Below are positions 44,996 through 53,500 of a stretch of 64,000 nucleotides of DNA, in pieces. The notes under the pieces are model-generated. The model was given only the letters and a program-made list of their open reading frames with translations, ran no database searches and was not told the DNA's origin. The number at the start of each line of letters is the position of its first letter. Position 1 is the first letter of the stretch. A program made the translations under genes and the position numbers. Source of the DNA: an uncultured Geobacteraceae bacterium (GTDB lineage: Bacteria > Desulfobacterota > Desulfuromonadia > Geobacterales > Pseudopelobacteraceae); assembly GCA_903939115.1 (NCBI GenBank), contig CAJAFV010000046.1:62001-126000 (forward strand). Direction: 5' to 3'.

Positions 44996-45020
44996 TACCT
45001 GGTCGCAATCACACTATTAC

Positions 45021-45168
45021 CCGATTAGCGCTAGTCCCTTCTCCATAAGGGAGAAGGTGGCCGAAGGCCGGATGAGGGGTGGCACTAACCGTTTCCCCCT
45101 CACCCTAGCCCTCTCCCTCATGGAGAGGGGATGTTTTGATGCCATAGATGGAGATTAGCACTAATCGG
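45021..45168. repeat. MITE/REP-like palindromic element between ubiD and the Pfa/Ole operon
   Basis: About 148 bp bounded by 16-bp ends that match as inverted repeats at 14 of 16 positions (CCGATTAGCGCTAGTC at 45021 and its partner at 45153-45168); each end is also nearly self-palindromic. Inside are three further dyads: CCTTCTCC/GGAGAAGG, GATGAGGGG facing CCCCCTCA, and CTCCCTCA/TGGAGAGGG. No frame codes for a protein and no target-site duplication is clear. Part of it (45096-45129) recurs inside the second megasynthase gene. Confidence 0.7.
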
Positions 45169-45224
45169 AAACGATTACGTTGTTAGTTTCTTCGAGATGA
45201 CTGCCGCTTCAATTAAAGGGCGTG

Positions 45225-45947
45225 TCACGTTTTCGGAACACCCCATACAACTGTTGGTGGAGACGGAGAGACACCGCCCGCTTCAACTGCCACCGCTGCA
45301 CAATAATTCCCGGGGACGTCAATATCCTGCAAGTGCCAGAATGACTGATTACAATTAATGAGGGTCTGCAACGGTAGCTTTTCTACACTGACCGGAACAT
45401 CAAAGCTGCAGCCCGGCAGAGAAAACCCTCTGCCGCAGGCTTTCATGCATGCCTCCTTGCGGACCCAGCAACGGTAAAACGCGGTGGAGTGAAGATGGGA
45501 GTTTGGAAGGGTGAACAGCTCTTCCTGTTCGCGGGGTGAGAAGGCGAGCCTCGCCATGTTATTCAGAGGTTTATCTGTTTTTATGGCTTCAATATCCACC
45601 CCCACGTCCCGGCAGGTAGATACGGCGAGAATCAGCATGTCTTCCGAGTGCGACACGTTGAAGCGGAGATTTTCCGTGCACTCCGCAAGGTACGGCTTGC
45701 CATGCTCTCCTGTAACGAGACGCACCTTCTCCGGTGCGACACCAACGTAACCGCCTAGAATTTCCCGCACTACTCCCCGTCCCGCAATAGAGCGTTTTTG
45801 TGTCAGGTCATCTTTCAGCAGGGCGTACCGGTCTGTTTCGGGTTGTGACAGAAGCTGTCGAAGGCGTGGCAGTTCCGGAAACTGCTGCGACAGCACAATA
45901 CATTGCAGGTAAACCACATCGTTGCCTGGCGCCAGCGCCGCTATCAT
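45225..45947 (-). CDS. Sfp-type 4'-phosphopantetheinyl transferase
   Basis: 240 residues from the ATG at 45947, which overlaps the oleD stop by four bases; an earlier ATG at 45968 is also in frame. It transfers phosphopantetheine from CoA to the serine of carrier domains. The NVSHSEDMLILAV strand, the magnesium-binding VGVDIEAI and the WVRKEACMKACGRG helix are the three Sfp motifs. Being the last gene of the operon, it most likely activates the three ACP domains of the PfaA-like protein. The last 17 residues (after VAVEA) look like a non-conserved extension running toward the repeat element. Confidence 0.92.
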   Translation of the reverse strand: MIAALAPGNDVVYLQCIVLSQQFPELPRLRQLLSQPETDRYALLKDDLTQKRSIAGRGVVREILGGYVGVAPEKVRLVTGEHGKPYLAECTENLRFNVSHSEDMLILAVSTCRDVGVDIEAIKTDKPLNNMARLAFSPREQEELFTLPNSHLHSTAFYRCWVRKEACMKACGRGFSLPGCSFDVPVSVEKLPLQTLINCNQSFWHLQDIDVPGNYCAAVAVEAGGVSPSPPTVVWGVPKT

Positions 45948-46939
45948 AACGGGTGCTGCAGCAGCCACTGCTGCAGGCGCAGTAAACCTTCGTCGATGGA
46001 AATGTCCGGATGATAGCCGAAATCGCGGCGGGCGGCGCTGATGTCAAACCAGTGGGCGGAGGCGAGTTCGTGGGCAACAAAGCGGGTCATCGGGGGTTCT
46101 CCCTTCAACCGGAGAGTTCCCCATACCGCTTCACAGATGCAGCCGACAGCGAAAGCCAGTTTCGGCGGAATGCTGCGGGTAACCGGCGGGATAGCGGCGG
46201 CGGCAAGGATGCGGTTGACCATCTCCCAGAGCGGCAGTGGTTCGTTGTTGCTGATGAAATAGCAGTTGCCCGCGACGCAGCTGCCGGGAGCAAGCATATC
46301 CGCGGCCTGGAGATGGGCACGGGCGGCATTGTCCACATACACCGTATCCACCAGGTTGGCTCTGGTGCCGATCCGGCGCAGTTTTCCGGCACGGCCTTTG
46401 GCAATGATGCGCGGCACCAGATGATTATCGCCCGGTCCCCAGATCAGGTGGGGACGCAGGGACGTCACCGCCAACTCAGGTGAATTGGCCGCCAGCACCA
46501 TCTGCTCCGCCAGCGCCTTGGTTGCCGGATAGTACGCTTCATAGAAATCCGGGTAGGGGAGCGACTCGTTGCCCCCCTCCACGTCACTGCCGTCGAAGAC
46601 GACGCTGGGGGAACCGGTGTAGACCAACCGGTTGATGCCGTTCTGCTGGCAGGCAGCGATGACATGCCCGGTGCCGACCACATTGGCCTGGAAAAAATCG
46701 TGGTAACTCCCCCAGATACCGGCTTTGGCGGCGACGTGAAAAACGATGTCACACCCTGTCGCCGCCGCAACGACAGCGTCACGATCTTCCAGACTGCCTC
46801 TCACCTGCTCGGCACCGACTGCGGCTAGGGTGGGATATTCACCGCGCGAAAAGCTGCGCACCTCGTCGCCCCGTTCGCGCAGCATCCGGACAATAACGCC
46901 GCCGAGAAAGCCGCCTCCGCCGGTTACCAGCACTTTCAT
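45944..46939 (-). CDS. oleD: OleD-like 2-alkyl-3-oxoalkanoate reductase
   Basis: 331-residue extended short-chain dehydrogenase. The NAD(P) loop is TGGGGFLGG at residues 6-14, and the catalytic pair is Tyr137 / Lys141 in YYPATKALAEQ. TGSPSVVFDG is the typical serine region of OleD. OleD reduces the beta-keto acid made by OleA to a beta-hydroxy acid in head-to-head hydrocarbon synthesis. By sequence alone it could be a 3-beta-HSD-like enzyme; the run oleA-oleB-oleC-oleD settles the call. It overlaps both neighbours by four bases. Confidence 0.9.
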   Translation of the reverse strand: MKVLVTGGGGFLGGVIVRMLRERGDEVRSFSRGEYPTLAAVGAEQVRGSLEDRDAVVAAATGCDIVFHVAAKAGIWGSYHDFFQANVVGTGHVIAACQQNGINRLVYTGSPSVVFDGSDVEGGNESLPYPDFYEAYYPATKALAEQMVLAANSPELAVTSLRPHLIWGPGDNHLVPRIIAKGRAGKLRRIGTRANLVDTVYVDNAARAHLQAADMLAPGSCVAGNCYFISNNEPLPLWEMVNRILAAAAIPPVTRSIPPKLAFAVGCICEAVWGTLRLKGEPPMTRFVAHELASAHWFDISAARRDFGYHPDISIDEGLLRLQQWLLQHPL

Positions 46940-48570
46940 GGCCCTGCTCCCTTCGCCCAGAGCGCCAGTTTCTCACGGAAAATCTTGGCATTGTGACGGA
47001 TATCGACCGGAAACGCGGGGTGAAAGAGGATCGTGCGGATATTCCGGGTGTGGGGATAGCGGCTGCCGAGTTCGAGAAGCTCCGTGCGGATACGCTCCTG
47101 TTCCGGCTTCCCGGTTTTCTTCTCAAGCTCCACGCAGAGCACCGGTTGCTGGCTGCCCGGCATGCCCACGCCGACCAGCGCGGTTCGGAAGACCGCCGGG
47201 TGGGTGTTGAACACCCCTTCCACCGGTATAGTGTACATGGTCTCCCCGGAGGTCACCACCCGGTGTGACTTGCGTCCGCAGAACCAGACCCGGCCTCTCT
47301 TATCCAGATAACCGACATCACCCATGCGGTGCCAGACACCGCCGTCGGAATCAGGGATTTTTGCCATGGCGGTCGCTGCGGGCCGGTTCAGATAGGCGCG
47401 GCTGACCTGCGGTCCCCGCACGGCGATCTCGCCCACTTCCAGCGGAGGAAGCGCCAGGTCGTCGCTCCATGCTGTTATCGGTGAGTCAGTGATAGGAATT
47501 ATGGTGAGGGAGATACTCAGTACCGGACGGCCGACACAGACGCCATGCCCTTCTCCGGTCATGGCGCCGGTTTCGGCCAGTATCTCGCGACTGCCGATTG
47601 AGCAGGCCGGCAGCGCCTCGGTGGCGCCATAGGGGGTAAAAATCTCGGCATCATCCGGCAGCAGCGCGGCAAAGCGTTTCAATACCGAAGCCGGCACCGG
47701 GGCACCGGCGGAAATCACCCGTTTAATATGAGGAAAACTGCTGCTGTGGGATTCGCCGAAGCGACCGACCCGATTCAGCAGGGCCGGGGAGCCGAACATG
47801 GTCGTGGCGGAATATTCGGCTGCCGGTCCAAGTATCTTGCGGGGATCGACCGAGCCGGGGCGGGTGAAATCCATCTGCGGAATCAGGGCGGTCATGCCGA
47901 GGGCAGGGGCGAACAGGGCAAAGAGCGGAAAAGTCGGCAGATCGATTTCGCCGGGGCGAATATCATACAGCTCCCGCAACGCATCAACCTGGGCCGCAAA
48001 CGTACCATGACTGTAAATCGCTCCCTTGGGAGGGCCGGTGCTGCCGCTGGTAAACAGGATGGCGGCCATATCGTCACAGCAGGTCTCCGCTGCGACAAAT
48101 GACGCCGTTTGTGCCGGGTTGCGCAGTTCGTCAAGCGGTATGCCGCCCCAGAAGGAGCGGCCGCCGACGACAACGGTGATACGAATGCTGGCGCGGCCCC
48201 AGCCGAGTAACCGCCGGGCCACATGCGCCTTGGGAATCCCGATGAACGCCTCCGGTTCCACCTCGGCAAGGCACCCCTTCATATTGCGCGCCCCGATGCC
48301 GGGATCAATGAACACCGGCACGGCACCGGCTTTGAACAGAGCGAACGTAACGGCAAACAGTTCCGGGGAAGGGGGGACCAGCAGTGCGACCCTGGTGCCG
48401 CGACCGATGCCGATCCGTCCCAACCCTGTTGCTATCCGGTCACTCTCCTGATCCAGTTCGCGAAAGGTCAGGGAGCGCTTCTCCTGCGGAAAAATGATGG
48501 CGGGCGTATCCGGCTGAAGCCGGGCCATTTCGGTCAAAGGGCGGGAAATGTTGACGATATCGGCGGCCAT
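46936..48570 (-). CDS. oleC: OleC-like beta-lactone synthetase (AMP-dependent)
   Basis: 544-residue member of the acyl-adenylate superfamily. The P-loop is FTSGSTGPPKG at 173-183; the A5 motif is TPYGATEALP, and the hinge motif is MGDVGYLDKRGRVWFCGR. The C-terminal Lys529 in HNAKIFREKL completes the site. In the Ole pathway OleC uses ATP to close a beta-hydroxy acid into a cis beta-lactone; it does not use CoA. The opening VNISRPLTEMARLQPDTPA is characteristic of OleC rather than of fatty acyl-CoA ligases. It lies three bases after oleB and overlaps oleD. Confidence 0.92.
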   Translation of the reverse strand: MAADIVNISRPLTEMARLQPDTPAIIFPQEKRSLTFRELDQESDRIATGLGRIGIGRGTRVALLVPPSPELFAVTFALFKAGAVPVFIDPGIGARNMKGCLAEVEPEAFIGIPKAHVARRLLGWGRASIRITVVVGGRSFWGGIPLDELRNPAQTASFVAAETCCDDMAAILFTSGSTGPPKGAIYSHGTFAAQVDALRELYDIRPGEIDLPTFPLFALFAPALGMTALIPQMDFTRPGSVDPRKILGPAAEYSATTMFGSPALLNRVGRFGESHSSSFPHIKRVISAGAPVPASVLKRFAALLPDDAEIFTPYGATEALPACSIGSREILAETGAMTGEGHGVCVGRPVLSISLTIIPITDSPITAWSDDLALPPLEVGEIAVRGPQVSRAYLNRPAATAMAKIPDSDGGVWHRMGDVGYLDKRGRVWFCGRKSHRVVTSGETMYTIPVEGVFNTHPAVFRTALVGVGMPGSQQPVLCVELEKKTGKPEQERIRTELLELGSRYPHTRNIRTILFHPAFPVDIRHNAKIFREKLALWAKGAGP

Positions 48571-48573
48571 TGT

Positions 48574-49467
48574 TTACAGTTCTGTCCGGTCAAGAAAACG
48601 GGAGATCAGTGGCACGACCTCCTCTTTGGCGTCTTCGAGAACATAGTGGCCGCAATCCGGGTAACTGTGGAGTTCGGCAGCAGGGAAGCGTTGCTGCCAT
48701 TCGGCCAGAAAATGCCGGTCAAAGACAAAATCCTGCTCACCCCAGCAGATCAGTATCGGCAGGTTACTGAACTGCCCGATCCCGTCAGAAACGGCGCTGA
48801 CCAGATCATACCCCCGGTCGCCGGGGGAGAGCGGAATGTCCTGTACGAAGCGGAGCGTGGCAATGCGGTTCTGCCATGAATCGTAGGGAAGCTGGTAAAG
48901 GGCGCGGAGCTCCGGGCTCATCGGGTTGCGCTTGCACCCCACATAGGACGCGCCTGTGCTGAAAGCATTGAGGCCGCGTACCAGCAGCGTACCGAGTACC
49001 GTGTCGCGGCAGATGCGCAGGCCGAGCGGAAACGGTTTGGTTTTCGGCAGGTGGAAAGCGCCTGTATTGAGAATCACCAGCCGCGAAATCCGCTCGGGGT
49101 GGCGTACGGCATAAGCCATGCCGATCATCCCCCCCCAGTCATGCACAATGAGGGTGATCTTTTCCGTTACTCCCAGCGTCTCAAGGAGCCGTTCCAGGTC
49201 ATCAACGCGGCGGGCAAGGGTATATTCATAACGATCATCACCAGGTTTATCGGACAGGCCGCAGCCGATATGGTCGGGCACGATGCAGCGATACCGGTCC
49301 CGCAGCGCCAGCACCAGGTTGCGGTAATAGAATGACCAGGAGGGGTTGCCATGCACCATCACCACCGGCGCGCCGGCCCCCTCGTCCAGATAATGATAGC
49401 CCAGACCGCCAATATCGAGGTGTTTCCCGTTGAACGGATATTCTTTTTTCAGCCGGGCGTTTACCAT
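48574..49467 (-). CDS. oleB: OleB-like beta-lactone decarboxylase
   Basis: 297-residue alpha/beta hydrolase close to haloalkane dehalogenases. The oxyanion segment is HGNPSWSFYYRN (39-50), the nucleophile is Asp110 in IVHDWGGMIGM, and the base is His274 in DCGHYVLED. OleB opens the beta-lactone and releases carbon dioxide, leaving a cis-olefin. Its N-terminal YPFNGKHLDIGGLGYHYLDEG is typical of OleB. The start overlaps the oleA stop by seven bases. Misannotation as a haloalkane dehalogenase is common, but the neighbours argue against it. Confidence 0.93.
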   Translation of the reverse strand: MVNARLKKEYPFNGKHLDIGGLGYHYLDEGAGAPVVMVHGNPSWSFYYRNLVLALRDRYRCIVPDHIGCGLSDKPGDDRYEYTLARRVDDLERLLETLGVTEKITLIVHDWGGMIGMAYAVRHPERISRLVILNTGAFHLPKTKPFPLGLRICRDTVLGTLLVRGLNAFSTGASYVGCKRNPMSPELRALYQLPYDSWQNRIATLRFVQDIPLSPGDRGYDLVSAVSDGIGQFSNLPILICWGEQDFVFDRHFLAEWQQRFPAAELHSYPDCGHYVLEDAKEEVVPLISRFLDRTEL

Positions 49468-50504
49468 TCTATCCCCAGCATCAGACAGTTCAGGCCGCTG
49501 CCGATTCCGAGAAAAGCCACCTTGTCTCCCGCTTCCAGAATGTCCCGTTCATCGGCGATGGCGGCGGTCAGCGGCAGGGAAACAGAGCCCATGTTGCCGA
49601 GATATTCGTAGGTGGTGAAGTCTTTTTCCGCCGGAATGTCGAGCGACTTCAGGATCGCGCTCTGATGGGCGGAGCCGACCTGATGACAAACCACCTGGTC
49701 AACATCCTCGGTTTTCCAGCCTACTTGAGGCAGGAAGGCATCCCAGGTCAATCTGCCGAGTTCGACGCCGTAGTTCATGACGTTTACTCCATCTGTCGAC
49801 ATGTTCTGCAGATACCCACCTTTGCCGTCCGGGGTTATTCCCCACAGACAGAGCCGGTGATGTTCAGGAGCCGCCTGTGTTATGCCGCCAAGTAAACGGC
49901 GCCGTGACGAACCGGAAAAGGAACCGTCTGTCAGCAGGATAGCAACGGCACCCGAGCCACCGGTGAGAGTTGCGAGAGAAGCGCCGAAGTGCTGCATAGT
50001 CCGCTCTTCAAGCATTCTCTCAATCATTATATCGTTTATTTCACGGGCACTTTCACAGGAAACCACGAGGCCGGCTCGTATCTGGCCGAGTTCAATCCTA
50101 TTGGCAACATCCAGAATGCCATTAAGAACGCCCAGGCAGGCATTTGACAGGTCAAATACAGCGGCTTTGCCTCCGATGCCGAGCTTGGCGGCGACCCTGC
50201 ACGCAGTCGCAGGTTCAAACTGCTCACGGCAGACACCGGTATAAATCAACGCCCCTATGTCGCCTGGCGAAATACCGGTTACCGAAAGAACTTTCCGTGC
50301 GGCGGCAATAGCTCCCGATGAAAGCGGATACCCAGGCTCCCACCAGCGCCGTTCGCGAATTCCGGTCATAGCCTGCAATTGCCCTGGGACGATGCGCAGG
50401 TATTTGTAAAGCGGCTCCAACCGTGCTTCAAGTTCAGCAGTGGTAACGACAACCGGAGCCAGTTCGTAGCCCATTGCTTCAATAACAACTTTACGGTATT
50501 TCAT
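49461..50504 (-). CDS. oleA: OleA-like thiolase, head-to-head condensing enzyme
   Basis: 347-residue thiolase-fold enzyme of the FabH-like OleA group, which joins two acyl-CoA thioesters in a Claisen condensation to a long beta-keto acid. Catalytic residues can be placed: Cys123 in LSNACLGVLNG, His274 in CHQVGSAHQ, Asn304 in LGNMGSVS, and Glu97 in CREQFEPATA, 26 residues before the Cys just as the key Glu117 stands before Cys143 in Xanthomonas OleA. FabH has no such Glu. The start overlaps the megasynthase stop (ATGA), so both are one translational unit. Confidence 0.93.
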   Translation of the reverse strand: MKYRKVVIEAMGYELAPVVVTTAELEARLEPLYKYLRIVPGQLQAMTGIRERRWWEPGYPLSSGAIAAARKVLSVTGISPGDIGALIYTGVCREQFEPATACRVAAKLGIGGKAAVFDLSNACLGVLNGILDVANRIELGQIRAGLVVSCESAREINDIMIERMLEERTMQHFGASLATLTGGSGAVAILLTDGSFSGSSRRRLLGGITQAAPEHHRLCLWGITPDGKGGYLQNMSTDGVNVMNYGVELGRLTWDAFLPQVGWKTEDVDQVVCHQVGSAHQSAILKSLDIPAEKDFTTYEYLGNMGSVSLPLTAAIADERDILEAGDKVAFLGIGSGLNCLMLGIEW

Positions 50505-53500
50505 AGAGGCTCCATAGTTACACTGAAATCAGTCATCTGGTAAATTAACTTCCCATCCACGGAGAGGAAACCATCCGCGGTCACAATTCGTTTCTGATCA
50601 TCCACGGCGGTAATCCAGGCGCTGACCGTAACCCGGCTGTTGGTTGGCACAACCTGTCCGCGATAGAGCCAGCGGTGCTTACGTTCCAGGGCTACGGCCG
50701 AAACAGCCGTGCCATCCTGCCACCCCCAGCGTTCTACGGCCGCAAACTTCATCAGCTGAATGAACGACTCCAGTCCCAATGAGCCGGGTGTGACCGGATC
50801 CTCGTAAAAGTGCGCCTTGAAGAACCATTCATCCGGATCGACATCCTTGATGCCGCATATGTATCCGAGTCCGTTCGGTCCGCCATCGGGAACGAACAGT
50901 TCAATCCGGTCGATCATAGCCAGCTGTTTTTCCGGGAATGGAGCAGAGTTCGGAAACGGGAGGGCACGGCCCCGTCCCTCCTCATCCGCCGTCGGCTGAT
51001 ACGGCTGAGCTTCGCGGATACCGACCTGATGAGCGAGCGCCTCCTTGGCAAAGAAGCCGAACATGGTATCACCTTCGTAGAGAACGCCATGCCGATCGGC
51101 AACGCTGAAGTCAAACTCCTGGATAATCATGCCGCCGCTGGTGGCAACCTTTGTCATAGTGGCGCAGCAGGTCAGTACGCCGCTATCGGGAGTCACGGTC
51201 CGGTGCTGCACGGCGGTTCCGCCAAGATTGCGGAAGGAGATGTCCTTTGGACTGGTCAGCGCCGAACCGACATACGCGGCCAGCCAGCCGCACGGCTGCA
51301 GCGCCGCTTCCAGCAGGACACAAAACGGCATGCGCGGCTGGCGTTCAGCGGCATAAAACCAGGCGTCTGCCGGCAGATCATACTGCGCTTCAGCCATGGC
51401 ACCGGCGGTCATCTGCCACGGTTCGCCGCGCACAGCGGTGACCCGGTCCATGAACTGGAACGGCGGTCCCGGCAGGCGGGCAATCTTGCGCCCGGCATCA
51501 AACACGCGGTAGCGGTCGCCGAACCCTTCGGAGGGGTTGCCGTTACTGTAGGCGAGGATCTGCTCTTTGGTGTAGATGGCAGGTTTTCTCCCCTCACCCC
51601 GCCCTTCTCCCTCAAGGAGAGGGAGCGAGCCTGACCAGAGTGCCTGCAGCAGTTCCCTGTTCGTACCGGTCAGGCGGGCCGACATACTGGTAATCTCGAC
51701 AATCGGTTTGCCGTCGGCGTACATAAGGGCGTCCACAATCACGTACGGCTCCGGCCGGTAGCCGATTTCCCGGATGGTGACCTCATAGGTAACGATCTTG
51801 GTACTTTCCAGTACCTGGCCGCGGCAGCAGAGCTTGCTGGCAACACCCGGTACCGGTTCCCAGACGGAACCGGCCGCTTCGGCTACCCAGCCGATACGCA
51901 GCAGGTAGATGCGGAGCGTATGCATGCAGCACTCATACATCAGGGTGCCCGGCATGACCCGGTCATCAACGAAGTGGCAGGTGATAAACCAGTCATCCGG
52001 GTGGATGTCGGCTTCGGCCCTGATAATGCCGATACCGCAGCGTCCTCCGTTCGGATCTATTTCATTGACCCGGTGGACGAGTCGCATTCTGCCCCCCGGA
52101 ATCGTCAGCGGACGGGAGAGCGGCAACCGGGCGAATAGCGGACCGAAACAACCGGTCAGGTCACCGTCGCGCAACTTATCAAGTTGCGCAGCATCATACC
52201 CTTCACACGCCAGTGGTACCAGATCCTGCCAGTCAGTCGGGCGGATGCCGGCCGTAGGGCGCAGATCAAGCACCGGACGGACGATGCCCTTGCCGGCATC
52301 GAGCTCCTGCTGACTGAAGAAGCCGGCACAGCCGTCGCGCATGGACAGGAGCGGTCGGCCATTCACTGTGGCTTCAAAAAAGAAGCGGAACAGCCAGGTA
52401 TCTCCCTGGCGGAAGAATCGTTCGATGCGGATATCGTAATGGATCGTCTCGCCCGGGCCGGGGAGGCCGTGATGGAAGGTGACCACGGCGTCGAGCAGGC
52501 GATAGACCGCCAGGCCCCGGGTAATGAAGTCAATACCGAGATAGCCGGAAAGGAACAGGTCGGCCTGACCGGCTTCCACGGCAATGCAGGTAGGGATACG
52601 GCCGCCATCCAGATACCAGGCGCCCGGATTGATATCATGCTCGGTGACGACCCTGCCATGGGTCATGGAACGCGGTTCGCCCTCGACGCTGATGATACGG
52701 TCCACTAGCATCAGCGGTTCGTCCGGCAGTCGGACGCGAGTCGGGAAGGAATCCACCTCGGCAAACGCGCGGCCAAGCATCCGGCCAACCGAGCCGCGTG
52801 CGAATTCAAAACAGAGGTCGCGGTTGAAGGCGACGGCTCCCCCTCCCCAGTCCTCCCCCGCTGGGGGAGGTTGGGAGGGAGGCGGGGACAGTGGTGCATC
52901 CTCCCCCAGCGACTGCCGTAGCGACATTTCCAGGGCAAGAGCGTGTGACATCGAGCGGGTCACGGTCTCGCTGACGGTAAGAAACGCCGCATGGGCTTCA
53001 GTATGGGACTGTTGGGACCGGGCAAGTTCACGTATCAGTGAGTCGCCTGCACCGTCACGAAGTGGCTCAGGAGTGGTGGTCGCGGTTACCGATGATGTCG
53101 CAGCGGTCTCCTTCGTGGCGGCGGGTTTCTTCGCTTGTGGCACAGGTGGCTGCGGCGGCTGAAATGGCGCGCCGCCGAGCCCGACTCGAACCATTCCAGA
53201 CCTGTTTTGAGCGGCAACAACAACTCGCGGAACATCAAAGAGGGGCGACAGGTCGACCGGCAGCCGTTCAGCGATCAAGTTGGCCATCATCTTCAATATG
53301 ACAGATACCGGATCCTGACCGGAAAAACAGGCGGAGCGGGCCAGATGCGGACGATCGCCGAGGATGCGTCCGATCATGCGGCTGCAGGATGCGCCCGGCC
53401 CCATCTCCAGAAACAGGCGGACGCCGTCGCGATATGCCGACTCGATTACTTGCGGATAGTTGATGCCGTGCAGCGCCTGGCCGAGGATCGACGCGGCGGC

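Noticed and set aside
48574-49467. Haloalkane dehalogenase
   Set aside because: The fold and Asp-His pair match, but the place between oleA and oleC makes OleB the better call.
50810-51634. 274-codon plus-strand frame inside the second megasynthase
   Set aside because: Antisense to conserved dehydratase domains; long open antisense frames are expected in G+C-rich genes.
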